From Brevibacillus formosus (GTDB taxonomy: Bacteria > Bacillota > Bacilli > Brevibacillales > Brevibacillaceae), in NCBI RefSeq assembly GCF_003013405.1, contig NZ_PXZL01000023.1:52161-116160 (forward strand): 64,000 nt of DNA, read 5' to 3'. Numbering within the stretch: position 1 is the stretch's first letter; each line of letters begins with the position of its first letter. Below are positions 7,542-15,837 of this stretch, piece after piece. The notes beneath the pieces are model-generated. The model did no database searches and had not been told where the DNA came from. It saw only the letters and a program-made list of their open reading frames with translations. Position numbers and translations under genes: made by a program.

Positions 7542-9068
7542 GTGAAACATACAAAGAAATTGGCAAGCACGTTACTAATGGCAAGCCTGTTGGCGACAGC
7601 TCCGCTATGGCTGCAACACCCGACGTTGACCGTACAAGCCGCGGACAATCAAGGGCAGGAAGTAAAGCTCTCACCAGCAGCAGAAAAAACACTCCAGACG
7701 CTCTACACCATCCAGCCTGAATTGAAAAATATGGACAAAAAGATGAACGGACCGAAAAACGGTATATACGAGCTGCGCTTTGATAAAGAAATTGCCCCAG
7801 GCAAGATGGAGCTGTACGCCATGGTGGGCCTGGATGCAACGACTGGTGCTTTGCATAGCTACGAAAATGATCAGGAAATGCAGAAGCAAAACAACCAGCC
7901 ATCGGAAGCGGTCGCCAAACAAAAATCAGCGGCTTTTTTGCAAGAGCTCTTGGGCGATGATTTCAAAAAGTACAAAGCCACTCAGACAACAAAAGGCGAA
8001 TGGGATGCTGTCACCTACACGCGCCATGAGCATGGTGTACCTGTTTTCACTGATCGTTATGTCGTTGGCGTCAACAGTACGAGTGTCATGTACGTGAACA
8101 CGTTTGAAGGCGCTCCGCTCCGAGCTGCCTCCTCCTTGTTTGCCAAGCCTGGTAAGGTAATGTCCAAAGAAGAAGTGACGAGGAAAGTCGCTTCGCTCAT
8201 GGAGCTCACGTATTCCGCGCATAAAAAGGAGACAGGAAAGCCGGCTTTGAAATACTCGCTGGAGTCGACCGGATACTTGGATGCTGTGACAGGAGAAGAA
8301 ATCGAGGGTGCCTTTTCCCTTAAAAGCCGTTACTCGGAGGCCATACCTGTTAATCCAGGCGGCAAAAAGCTCACGGCCAGCAATGCCGAAGAAGCTATGA
8401 GAGTGCTGGCAGAAGAATTTCAAATCAAGATGGATGGAATCACGTTAGAGACGGATACACATACCCCAGCGGAAATGAAAGGAGAAGGGGAAACGATTTA
8501 CAGATCCAAGGGAAGAGACGGCAGAATCACGGTCTATACGAACAACAACGAAGTGACTGGCTTCCAAGTCCGCGGGAAAGTCGAGATGGCCAATGCCATA
8601 CAACATGAAAACAAACCGGCAAATGCCCAGCTTTCGTACGAGCAAGCCAAGGAAAAAGCGGTGCAGTTTTTACAGCCGTACCTCGACTCTAGTGTAAAAG
8701 AGCTGAAGATCGATCAAAAAGAGATCAGGATGCCATCTGCAACGTCATACAGCTTCAGCTTCTACGCGCTGCATGACGGCGTGATTGTTACGGATCAGAA
8801 TTACCTCGTCAACGTAGACGGACAGACTGGGGAAATCGTGAATTACATGAACTCCTTTACGAAGCCATCTGCTCCGTTCCCGGACAAAAAGACCGCCATT
8901 TCCAAAGAAGCAGCCGCCAAGCACTTTTTGAAAGACCGTCCTGCTGTGCTCGGGTACATGTTCCCTGTTCAGAACGAGAAGGTGCAAGCAAAGCCAAGTC
9001 TGGTTTATTCCATCGACACGGTTTCTTACTTCTTGCTTGATGCGGTAACAGGAAAGTCATTCAAATAA
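7542..9068 (+). CDS. Secreted YcdB/YcdC-type (PepSY-like) repeat protein
   Basis: The 508-residue protein starts at GTG after GGGAGGG. It has a signal peptide (cleavage after VQA, about residue 32) and then two halves each built of YcdB/PepSY-type units: AVAKQKSAAFLQELLGDDFKKY (about 110), SLESTGYLDAVTGEEIEG (about 240), EQAKEKAVQFLQPYLDSSVKEL (about 370) and NVDGQTGEIVNYMNSF (about 430). It ends in LLDAVTGKSFK. PepSY-like domains are associated with protease inhibition or protection, but the function of this family is not established. It is a clear paralogue of the proteins at 58371 and 60451 and shares an ECF-type promoter with the former. Confidence 0.8.
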   Translation: MKHTKKLASTLLMASLLATAPLWLQHPTLTVQAADNQGQEVKLSPAAEKTLQTLYTIQPELKNMDKKMNGPKNGIYELRFDKEIAPGKMELYAMVGLDATTGALHSYENDQEMQKQNNQPSEAVAKQKSAAFLQELLGDDFKKYKATQTTKGEWDAVTYTRHEHGVPVFTDRYVVGVNSTSVMYVNTFEGAPLRAASSLFAKPGKVMSKEEVTRKVASLMELTYSAHKKETGKPALKYSLESTGYLDAVTGEEIEGAFSLKSRYSEAIPVNPGGKKLTASNAEEAMRVLAEEFQIKMDGITLETDTHTPAEMKGEGETIYRSKGRDGRITVYTNNNEVTGFQVRGKVEMANAIQHENKPANAQLSYEQAKEKAVQFLQPYLDSSVKELKIDQKEIRMPSATSYSFSFYALHDGVIVTDQNYLVNVDGQTGEIVNYMNSFTKPSAPFPDKKTAISKEAAAKHFLKDRPAVLGYMFPVQNEKVQAKPSLVYSIDTVSYFLLDAVTGKSFK

Positions 9069-9077
9069 TCGGATTCG

Positions 9078-9110
9078 ATCCCGCTTCTCATCATGAGGGG
9101 CGGGATTTTT
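9078..9110 (+). terminator. Terminator after the YcdB paralogue
   Basis: ATCCCGC (9078-9084) pairs with GCGGGAT (9100-9106), with CTCATCATGAG forming an inner palindrome, followed by T5. Confidence 0.85.
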
Positions 9111-9198
9111 GTTGGTAAATAGCAATCGATAAGAAGCACGCATTCTATGAATCCCCTAGAATAACAGTAATTCACTGTCCGATAAGGAGGAATTCCGA

Positions 9199-9675
9199 AT
9201 GACGAATGAACACGTCAATCATACTTCACAAGAGGTGCTCAAGCCTGATCCGGCTCTTTCTCATCTGAACGTTTTTGTAGGGAAATGGATGATAGAAGGA
9301 CTGATTACGGAAAGTCCGTCAGAGCCAGCCGTGAAGTTGAAAGCAATAGATACATACGAATGGCTACCCGGGGGATTTTTCCTTATTCACCATGTAGATG
9401 GTTTGATAGGGGATAAAGAAGTCAAAACCATTGAGATCATCGGCTATGATGCGTCTAATCAGGTGTACTTCACGCACGCTTATGACAATCATGGAAGTAT
9501 GGCTTCCTACTATGCGAATCTTTTGGGCAGAGATTGGAAGATAACAGGGAATACCGAACGTTTTTCCGGTAAGTTTAGTGTTGATGGCAACACACTCATT
9601 GGCACTTGGGAGTTGTTGGGCAATGATGAGAAATGGACACATTGGATGGATATTCGATTAACGAAGGTGGAGTGA
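9199..9675 (+). CDS. DUF1579-like small protein
   Basis: The 158-residue protein follows an AAGGAGGA site. It has the features of the DUF1579/THAP4-like lipocalin-type domain: VFVGKWMIEGLI near residue 26, YEWLPGGFFLIHHVDG, a middle IIGYDASNQVYFTHAYDNHG strand and a final GTWELLGNDEKWTHWMDIRLTK. Relatives are small cytoplasmic proteins of unknown role, often in stress or secondary-metabolism neighbourhoods. It is a single gene with its own terminator. Confidence 0.75.
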   Translation: MTNEHVNHTSQEVLKPDPALSHLNVFVGKWMIEGLITESPSEPAVKLKAIDTYEWLPGGFFLIHHVDGLIGDKEVKTIEIIGYDASNQVYFTHAYDNHGSMASYYANLLGRDWKITGNTERFSGKFSVDGNTLIGTWELLGNDEKWTHWMDIRLTKVE

Positions 9676-9701
9676 GTAAAAAAGTGGAGGATCAGTGAGG
9701 A

Positions 9702-9728
9702 AGCATCAGGTGAGGATGCTCCTTTTTT
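9702..9728 (+). terminator. Terminator after the DUF1579-like gene
   Basis: AGCATC (9702-9707) pairs with GATGCT (9715-9720), followed by CC and six T. Confidence 0.75.
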
Positions 9729-9864
9729 GTTGTTTGCTGAATAGGGCGTTTTTCTAAAAAAAGTAGCTGTAGTGGGGGAAGAAGCGGTTTTTGTGTACTA
9801 TCTTAAAAACAGACTTACGGAGATAAATATAATAATATCCCCTACTAAAGTGGTTGAGACAACA

Positions 9865-9905
9865 AAAAAACAGTCCCCGCAGATGTACTCCGCAAAAACT
9901 GTCTT
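9865..9905 (-). terminator. Weak terminator candidate after the SUFU-domain gene
   Basis: On the minus strand ACAGT and ACTGT bracket a GC-rich interior and a run of seven T follows. The stem is short and poorly paired in the middle. Confidence 0.35.
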
Positions 9906-9916
9906 CAAAATCATGC

Positions 9917-11005
9917 TTATTTCATAAATTTCGCTACCCCGTTAAAAATCCAATCCGCACCATTACCAGCGGAGCGTTCAAGCAATTGCTCAGACCCATG
10001 CATTTCTGCATACTGCTGTTCCTCTGCGGTAATCGGAATCATCCATAACAGATTCACAGGATCGCCCACCATGAGCGGAAGAGGAATGGTTGGTGCATCT
10101 TCAGATTTTGCAAGCAGCATGGAGGTGAAGCGGCTGTTGATCTGACTGATTTCCTGGCATGGAATGGTGTGACCTTGTGCGAGGAAGGTCATATACGACC
10201 ACGGCAGAGAGGTTTGGCCGCTGACATAGGCCAGCAATTGCTGTTCGTTTTGGGCGAGCCATTTGGTTTCGCAGGCAAAGGCCAGCTCGAATCGGCGTAA
10301 TTGCTCTGGCTCTTCTGTATACTGCTCGACTTTTGGCTGACGCAAAATAGACACGCCGAGGGTCAGCGCATAGGTGACGTCGCCTTGTTCGATGGTCACC
10401 AATGCTTTCGGAGGCCAGTGTCCGCCGTCGATGCCGTAATATTGTTTAACTGGGCCGAGAGTCGAGGTAATCGCGTCCATGAACTGGTGCTGGATGTCAG
10501 GCCAAGGGTTGCCATCCCAGCTCGCCCAAAAATGCTGGGCAGCTTCGATGCGGGCAAACATGGCGTTCGTCTCTGGTGTTCCCAGCGGAAAGCATAAATC
10601 AGATTCTCCGGTACAATCTCGCGCATACGAAGGATAGTGCGAGCCGTCCGGGGAAGGGCCAGCCCAGCCGGGAATCACACACAGCACCTCATCCTCATAC
10701 AAAAGTGCTGCTGCATCGCCTTCCTCCAGCCAAACGATCGAGAGCTGCTCTGGGTTCAGCCGGTCTGCTCCATCCGGATGAGCGCAGCAATCGCGTGGAA
10801 GCATGGGAGCTTGACCATCCTCCATGGCAGCGAAATCGATCGAGTCCGGTGCAGGTCCGTAATTTCTTACCCAACAAGAGCGAATGCTGGCATGCTCCTC
10901 ACCGGGATAATCCCACAAATAAAAAAAGACGCCGTTCTCATCCTCTTCGACAAAAGCTTGAATCGGACAAATGGGGGAAAACTCCTCTAATAGGATGTTT
11001 TTCAT
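9917..11005 (-). CDS. Suppressor-of-fused (SUFU) domain protein
   Basis: The 362-residue protein contains the bacterial SUFU domain in its second half: WPPKALVTIEQGDVTYALTLGVSILRQPKVE, then FELAFACET and a SLPWSYMTFLAQGHTI segment, ending in MVGDPVNLLWMIPITAEEQQYAE. The first 150 residues carry a separate domain with GVFFYLWDYPGE. Bacterial SUFU proteins are often immunity proteins of contact-dependent toxin systems, but no toxin is next to it, so the role is open. The ATG at 11003-11005 is preferred to an upstream TTG because AAGGTGA lies five bases before it. Confidence 0.8.
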   Translation of the reverse strand: MKNILLEEFSPICPIQAFVEEDENGVFFYLWDYPGEEHASIRSCWVRNYGPAPDSIDFAAMEDGQAPMLPRDCCAHPDGADRLNPEQLSIVWLEEGDAAALLYEDEVLCVIPGWAGPSPDGSHYPSYARDCTGESDLCFPLGTPETNAMFARIEAAQHFWASWDGNPWPDIQHQFMDAITSTLGPVKQYYGIDGGHWPPKALVTIEQGDVTYALTLGVSILRQPKVEQYTEEPEQLRRFELAFACETKWLAQNEQQLLAYVSGQTSLPWSYMTFLAQGHTIPCQEISQINSRFTSMLLAKSEDAPTIPLPLMVGDPVNLLWMIPITAEEQQYAEMHGSEQLLERSAGNGADWIFNGVAKFMK

Positions 11006-11150
11006 AGGTTTCACCTTCAATCGTCGTGATAGATTCGCCGATAACTATTAAGATTTGTGCTTGATTAAACAGGGTTAGGATACCATAATTGACTATTGAT
11101 TACAAAATTCAGCACCTTGGGAATGTTTGCCCAGCAAAGGAGGTTGCCAG

Positions 11151-12329
11151 ATGAATCAATGCACCATCTATGTCTCCATCCAACAATGCGAGAAAGTCGT
11201 CGCTGCCATTGTCGAGGCTTTTCGTGATCAATTGGTAGAGGTATCCGCAGACGAGCGGGCCGTGACCGTGACAGATAAAAAATGGTTTAGCAAAAGCAAG
11301 ATCACCTTCAATCTTATGCGCGAGGATGATGACCAAGAAGCGTTTCTCCAAATGAAAAAAGGGATGTACGGCTACTTCGCACAGATTGAAACGGCTCATG
11401 AGAAGGTCCAGCAAAAGCTGTTGTACCAAATAACAGCGCTCAATGTGGCGGTAGGAATCGTGGCGAGCAAGGAAATCGATGAGAAGACGTTTGCGTCCAT
11501 AATGGCGATTGCCGAAGAAGTGCACGGGATCGTCTTTCTCCCTACCGGAGATATGCTCGATAAACAAGGAAGGCTGATTCTCAATACGGCAGGAGAGTCC
11601 GAAGTGGATGATTTTCTGGTGACGGTCAGCGTAGACCTGATCGATGGCCATATTCAGCCCTCCCAGTCAGGAGAAGCACGCAAGGAGCGGAGCATCAAGC
11701 TATTGCAGGAGCAAGGCATTCCGTACATCCCGCATCTTCCTGTCATCGTAGGGGATGAGGACGCTGTCATCAGGAGCAAGGATGAGATTGTTCAGCGAGC
11801 GATTGCCCTGTGCTTGATTGCGGTATATGCCGGCGGGATTGCCGAAAACGGACAAATCAAGGAAGAGCGGGAGTTCATCGAAGGAATTATTGAGCAGTTT
11901 GGCGCTTATGAATTCTTTACGGAAAAAGAGAGAGACTTCTTGAATGACCCACAGCCAGATCGAACTGATATGATTCAGATGGTGTGGATGTACGAATGCT
12001 ACTGGGTACTGCTGTGGGCACTTGGCTATGTGGAAGAGCTCCATTTCCCAGATGAGATTTGTGATGTGAACACTGCGATTGACGCTCTCAGAAGCGCAGG
12101 TGACTATGACACCTTCTACAGCAATGCGGTTGTGAGGAGCAAACAAGAGATTCTCGACCAGGCAGATTTAATCTACCGCTATGACTGGGCGTGCGTGGAT
12201 GCGCGCATCAACAATCGTGTGGTTGCAGGCGGTTTGAATGACGAAGTAGTTGTGGAAAGACACAGAGCATTGAATTGGCTGGTATGTTACATGGAGGACG
12301 ACTGGGATCATGTGTCGACGGATACATAG
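11151..12329 (+). CDS. DUF4272 domain protein
   Basis: The 392-residue protein starts at the ATG after AAAGGAGG. The C-terminal half is a DUF4272 domain: IVQRAIALCLIAVYAGG, then WMYECYWVLLWALGYVEELHFPDEICDVNTAI, then an alpha-helical end with DQADLIYRYDWACVDAR. The N-terminal 190 residues form a separate domain with KITFNLMREDDD. DUF4272 has no proven function; members occur near immunity-type genes. The 3' end overlaps the next gene by 20 bases, showing an operon with the hydrolase and the DUF2785 gene. Confidence 0.8.
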   Translation: MNQCTIYVSIQQCEKVVAAIVEAFRDQLVEVSADERAVTVTDKKWFSKSKITFNLMREDDDQEAFLQMKKGMYGYFAQIETAHEKVQQKLLYQITALNVAVGIVASKEIDEKTFASIMAIAEEVHGIVFLPTGDMLDKQGRLILNTAGESEVDDFLVTVSVDLIDGHIQPSQSGEARKERSIKLLQEQGIPYIPHLPVIVGDEDAVIRSKDEIVQRAIALCLIAVYAGGIAENGQIKEEREFIEGIIEQFGAYEFFTEKERDFLNDPQPDRTDMIQMVWMYECYWVLLWALGYVEELHFPDEICDVNTAIDALRSAGDYDTFYSNAVVRSKQEILDQADLIYRYDWACVDARINNRVVAGGLNDEVVVERHRALNWLVCYMEDDWDHVSTDT

Positions 12330-13038
12330 GCTGTATTTGCGAAAAAGTGGTGCACCTAGTGTGATCTTTCTAGCAGGTATGGGCGACAGCGGTGAGACAT
12401 GGAAGATCGTTCAAGACCGCATCTCGCAGGAAGCGTCTACCTTATCCTATGATCGGGCAGGGATTGGCAGGAGTCCAGCGCCAGTAGTCGTACCCCGGAC
12501 TTGCCGTGATTTGGTCGAGGAGCTGTATGACTTGCTGCAAGAGATAGAGGTGGAGACGCCTTGTATTTTGGTCGGACATTCTTTTGGCGGTTTGGTTGCT
12601 AGACTCTTTGCTAGTCTATATCCGCAACTTGTTTCGGGGCTGGTTTTGGTTGACGCTGCTCCTGAATATAAGGAGCTCGCCTATGAAAAGGTTTTGCCTG
12701 ACAACCTGATCGCAGCCAATCGAGAATATTACGAGAATCCGATGCGAAACAGCGAGAATATCGATAAGATACGGAGCTATCAAGAGATTGTTGACTCTTT
12801 TCGGCAAAGCGACATCCCTGTCTCGATTATCACCAGAGGCTTGCCGGACGTGTGGGATGAGGAATGGCCGAACGAGGAAATCACAGCAATCGAACAACGT
12901 CTGCAAGCCGATTTCACTAGGCTTTCAACCTCAAGCAAACAAAGAATGGCTACTCGCAGCGGGCATTATATTCATCACGATGAACCGGATGTTGTGATTG
13001 AGGAAATTTTGATCATGTTGAGGGGGATGAACACGTGA
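12310..13038 (+). CDS. Alpha/beta hydrolase
   Basis: The 242-residue protein has the standard fold: VIFLAGMGDSGETW (oxyanion region, about residues 18-31), YDRAGIGRSPAP, the nucleophile elbow GHSFGG near residues 89-94, an acidic GLPDVW after strand 6 and a late His in the GHYIHHDEP segment. It overlaps the DUF4272 gene by 20 bases. Its TGA overlaps a GTG that could begin the DUF2785 frame, so the three are probably co-translated. The substrate is unknown. Confidence 0.85.
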   Translation: MCRRIHRLYLRKSGAPSVIFLAGMGDSGETWKIVQDRISQEASTLSYDRAGIGRSPAPVVVPRTCRDLVEELYDLLQEIEVETPCILVGHSFGGLVARLFASLYPQLVSGLVLVDAAPEYKELAYEKVLPDNLIAANREYYENPMRNSENIDKIRSYQEIVDSFRQSDIPVSIITRGLPDVWDEEWPNEEITAIEQRLQADFTRLSTSSKQRMATRSGHYIHHDEPDVVIEEILIMLRGMNT

Positions 13039-13881
13039 GCGATACAAGAACCTAGCTGATGCTGGATCTCCAAAGATTGGAGCAAGAACAATACCAGCTG
13101 CGTGAAGGGGAACAACTGGAGGATTTCGTAGGACGATTGTTGCAATACATTGGGGACCCTGACCCGGAATTGCGGGATAATCTCATCTACCCGGCATTTT
13201 ATTATTGGATTCTTGATGAGAAACATTTGACGGAGGCGCAATTGCGCAGCCTCCTGCGAGAACTGACCGACGAAAAGCATTTGTTCTACCAGATTGGCAA
13301 CGATGGTGACCCATCCGTATTTACGAGGACATTCTCTTCATTGCCGATCGCATTGATTTTGCGCCGCCACAGACAGAAGCCCTTTTTGGAACGAGCTGAT
13401 TTCCAGCACGTGAAAGATGCCATGCTCCGCTATTTTCAAGAGGAAAAGGATTTGCGCGGCTATTTGTCCTTAGGGAGGCTGGGCTCACAGTACAGCTCAC
13501 GGTGCAGACGTATTCGTAGAGCTGGTGCAGTGCCCAGAAAGCGATGATGCCGTACAGCGAGACGTTCTTCAAGCAATCCAGGGCGTGCTGCATAACGGAA
13601 AGCACATTTTCAATGAGGAAGAGGACGAAAGACTCGCAAGCATCGTAGATACCATGATAGAGAAAGACTTGCTCCCAGAGCAGGAACTCACTGACTGGAT
13701 CAATGGTTTGGCAAGCTGTGCAGAACTGCCGAAAAGTCGTAATCAGACAATCGCTCGGGTGAACAGCAAGAACTTTTTACGCTGTCTTTATTTCAGAAGG
13801 GGCAGAGATAGCCAAGAAAATAAGCTGACGGCTACTATGCTTGCTGCTGTAACGAAATGTAACAGATTTGCGATCAGTTAA
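13036..13881 (+). pseudogene. DUF2785 domain protein, frameshifted
   Basis: Two frames make one DUF2785 protein. The first (LEQEQYQLREGEQLEDFV... to KDLRGYLS) leaves its correct frame in a GGG run at 13473-13475. Removing one G restores GGWAHSTAHGADVFVELVQCPES and the rest through CNRFAIS at 13881. A GTG at 13036 overlapping the previous stop would be the natural start, but a TAG six codons later blocks it, leaving ATG 13059 with little Shine-Dalgarno support. Two separate lesions favour a real pseudogene over one sequencing slip. DUF2785 function is unknown. Confidence 0.7.
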
Positions 13882-13913
13882 TGGATGAAGGTTGATACCG
13901 TGACAGACGGTCT

Positions 13914-14187
13914 CAACCTTTTCTTTTTTATGTGAAGTTTTAAAAGTAGCGATTGAACCAACAAAGCTGGCAAGAAGAAAAAGCGCAGGGCTCGCAGACC
14001 TTGACAACGCCTACCCAGTCGGAATTTCAAAAAGGGGACCACGCTTGTCGAACACTTCATCCTCGAGAACCTTCCGCCCGTAGGGTGGCTTTGGCTCGAC
14101 GGTCCCCTTTTTGAAGTGTAGACGGACAGTACTTCCCCCCGCTGGCGTGTCAGAGTCGAAGAGAACTGCGCTTTTTCTTCTCCTCCA
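13914..14187. repeat. Nested-hairpin repeat, copy 1
   Basis: About 270 bases are nearly identical to 14898-15167 in the same orientation. Outer arms AGAAGAAAAAGCGCAG (13973-13988) and CTGCGCTTTTTCTTCT (14166-14181) are perfect complements. Inner arms TTCAAAAAGGGGACC (14026-14040) and GGTCCCCTTTTTGAA (14101-14115) are also perfect, with a small CCGCCC/GGGTGG hairpin inside. Open frames across it look like chance frames. It could be a MITE-like element or a structured RNA. Confidence 0.8.
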
Positions 14188-14249
14188 CTCAACCGGAAAT
14201 ATGGGACGAGGAAATCTTGACTATTTTGCATAACCCCCAAAAATAAAAA

Positions 14250-14280
14250 GAACCGTATAGAAATGATTTCTACACGATTC
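14250..14280 (-). terminator. Terminator downstream of the secreted orphan gene
   Basis: On the minus strand a roughly 15-base-pair stem (14250-14264 with 14266-14280, two mismatches or GU pairs) is followed by a T-rich run. Confidence 0.65.
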
Positions 14281-14365
14281 CAAGAAACCTCTATCTCTAC
14301 GAGATTGGCGAGAAAGTCTCGACAGTCTTAGCGCTCTATCGAATGGACGAGCGCTGGCGTGAGTA

Positions 14366-14734
14366 TTAGCTGTGGTTTTGTATGGTGCCCGCTACCGGAT
14401 AGTCTGGGCCGCTGGTAATGTGTAACTTAAACTGGCAGTTGGATGGCATTGGTACATCAAGCTCAATACTACCGCCGCTTTTTGGGATATAGTAAGCATC
14501 ACTATATGTGGTCTCAGCACCTGAGCAAGATTTGGAATAGAAGCCCCAGCCACCGCCGGATGAATTAAATTTTACTTTGCCCATTTGACCTTGACCACTA
14601 ATTGTCCCCGATGAAGCGTCGTAACCTCCGCCACGGGCGTAAGCAGTGCTTGACTGGTTAGCAGCAAATACAGTGGTTGCTGTCATAACCGAGATAAGTA
14701 CAGCAAGTCCAGATATACGAAATACTTTTCTCAT
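14366..14734 (-). CDS. Small secreted protein of unknown family
   Basis: The 122-residue product has a signal peptide (MRKVFRISGLAVLISVMTATTVFA, cleavage about residue 24), leaving a mature domain of about 98 residues. It is rich in Gly, Ser and Tyr, with two Cys (in the SKSCSG and SNCQFK segments) that may form a disulfide, and it looks like a small beta-sandwich. A good AGGAGG site precedes the ATG. The gene lies alone between two direct copies of the nested-hairpin repeat. No known family is recognised. Confidence 0.7.
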   Translation of the reverse strand: MRKVFRISGLAVLISVMTATTVFAANQSSTAYARGGGYDASSGTISGQGQMGKVKFNSSGGGWGFYSKSCSGAETTYSDAYYIPKSGGSIELDVPMPSNCQFKLHITSGPDYPVAGTIQNHS

Positions 14735-14897
14735 AAAAAAACCTCCTCTATCTATTGGTAAAATATGGTAATAGATTACGTTTACTGTAAATATATGTAA
14801 ATAGGTCTAAGTATCTGTTTTAGGGGTAGTATCAGGAAACGCGAAAAAACCACGTTAACGATTGTGTTGCGTAAGCTCTCTGAAAAGAGCAAAATTC

Positions 14898-15167
14898 AAC
14901 CTTTTCTTTTTTACTAAGTTTTAAAAGGTAGGGTGAACCAACAAAGCTGGCAAGAAGAAAAAGCGCAGGGCTCGCAGACCTTGACAACGCCTACCCAGTC
15001 GGAACTTCAAAAAGGGGACCACGCTTGTCGAACACTTCTTCCTCGAGAACCTTCCGCCCGTGGGTGGCTTTGGCTCGACGGTCCCCTTTTTGAAGTGTAG
15101 ACGGACAGTCAATCTCCCTTGTGGGCGTGTCAGAGTCGAAGAGAACTGCGCTTTTTCTTCTCCTCCA
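14898..15167. repeat. Nested-hairpin repeat, copy 2
   Basis: This is the second copy of the element at 13914-14187, in the same orientation. Both outer and inner arms are intact, while most differences (around 15110-15122) lie outside the paired arms. The copy ends five bases before the -35 box of the TetR gene. Confidence 0.8.
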
Positions 15168-15171
15168 ATGA

Positions 15172-15203
15172 TTGACAATCACCGAATAGTACTATATAGT
15201 CCT
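15172..15203 (+). promoter_or_regulatory. Promoter with overlapping operator for the TetR gene (leaderless)
   Basis: TTGACA (15172-15177), 17 bases, then TATAGT (15195-15200). The expected transcription start is at or next to the A of the ATG at 15208, and there is no ribosome binding site, so the mRNA is probably leaderless. AGTACT-ATAT-AGTCCT (15188-15203) covers the -10 box and matches the motif at 15800. Confidence 0.75.
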
Positions 15204-15207
15204 AATT

Positions 15208-15780
15208 ATGAAACGAACCTCAAACCGTGATCATGTCATCGCCACTGCATCCGATTTGTTTTTGCAAAAAGGACTCATGAATACCAGCATGGATGACGTT
15301 GTAGCACATAGCAGAGTCTCCAAGTCCAACATTTACTACCACTTCAAAAGCAAGGAGGAGCTCGTTGTAGCTGTGCTCAGCTACAGAATCAACGTCCTGA
15401 GAGGAGCAATGGAAGCCATCCTGCAACGGACAGACCTGTCTGTTACCACACGAGTAGGGCTGATTTTTACTACCATTGCAGAGGAACTGGAAGGACGCTC
15501 CTGCGTAGGAGGCTGTCCGATCCTTTCCTTACTGTCAGCACAAATACCAGAAGTCAAAGCGCGAATCAACGAGTTCCTAATCGAATGGCAGAACCTGGCG
15601 GAAAAGCTGCTCGTGGAGGGAATCGCCCGTGGAGAATTCAAGGAAAATATCTCGATTCCGCAAACCGCAGTTTTGTTCGTGACCATTGTGGAAGGAGCGA
15701 TGCTCATGGCTGAATCGCAGGGTCATGCACAAGTACTCGTAGGCGCTGGTCAGACACTTCTACACTTGATTCAAGTGTAG
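15208..15780 (+). CDS. TetR/AcrR-family transcriptional repressor
   Basis: The 190-residue protein has the TetR DNA-binding domain at residues about 8-54 (VIATASDLFLQKGLMNTSMDDVVAHSRVSKSNIYYHFKSKEEL) and a helical ligand-binding domain with two nearby Cys (RSCVGGCPILSL, about residue 97). It lies 57 bases upstream of the SDR-hydrolase gene. The same AGTACT-N4-AGTACT-type motif occurs at its own promoter and in that gap, so it probably represses both. Confidence 0.9.
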   Translation: MKRTSNRDHVIATASDLFLQKGLMNTSMDDVVAHSRVSKSNIYYHFKSKEELVVAVLSYRINVLRGAMEAILQRTDLSVTTRVGLIFTTIAEELEGRSCVGGCPILSLLSAQIPEVKARINEFLIEWQNLAEKLLVEGIARGEFKENISIPQTAVLFVTIVEGAMLMAESQGHAQVLVGAGQTLLHLIQV

Positions 15781-15799
15781 GATTTTTTTGAAGTCAATT

Positions 15800-15815
15800 A
15801 GTACTGATTAGTACT
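15800..15815 (+). promoter_or_regulatory. TetR operator AGTACT-GATT-AGTACT
   Basis: A perfect 6-4-6 repeat of the palindrome AGTACT lies just upstream of the AAAGGAGG site of the SDR-hydrolase gene. Its near copy is over the TetR promoter at 15188-15203. Confidence 0.65.
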
Positions 15816-15837
15816 AAAAATAAAGGAGGCAAAAACA

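Noticed and set aside
13878..14240. Open frame across repeat copy 1 with a matching partner at 14921-15178
   Set aside because: The two frames are similar only because the DNA repeat is. They span hairpin arms, have no ribosome binding site and have a composition typical of chance frames.
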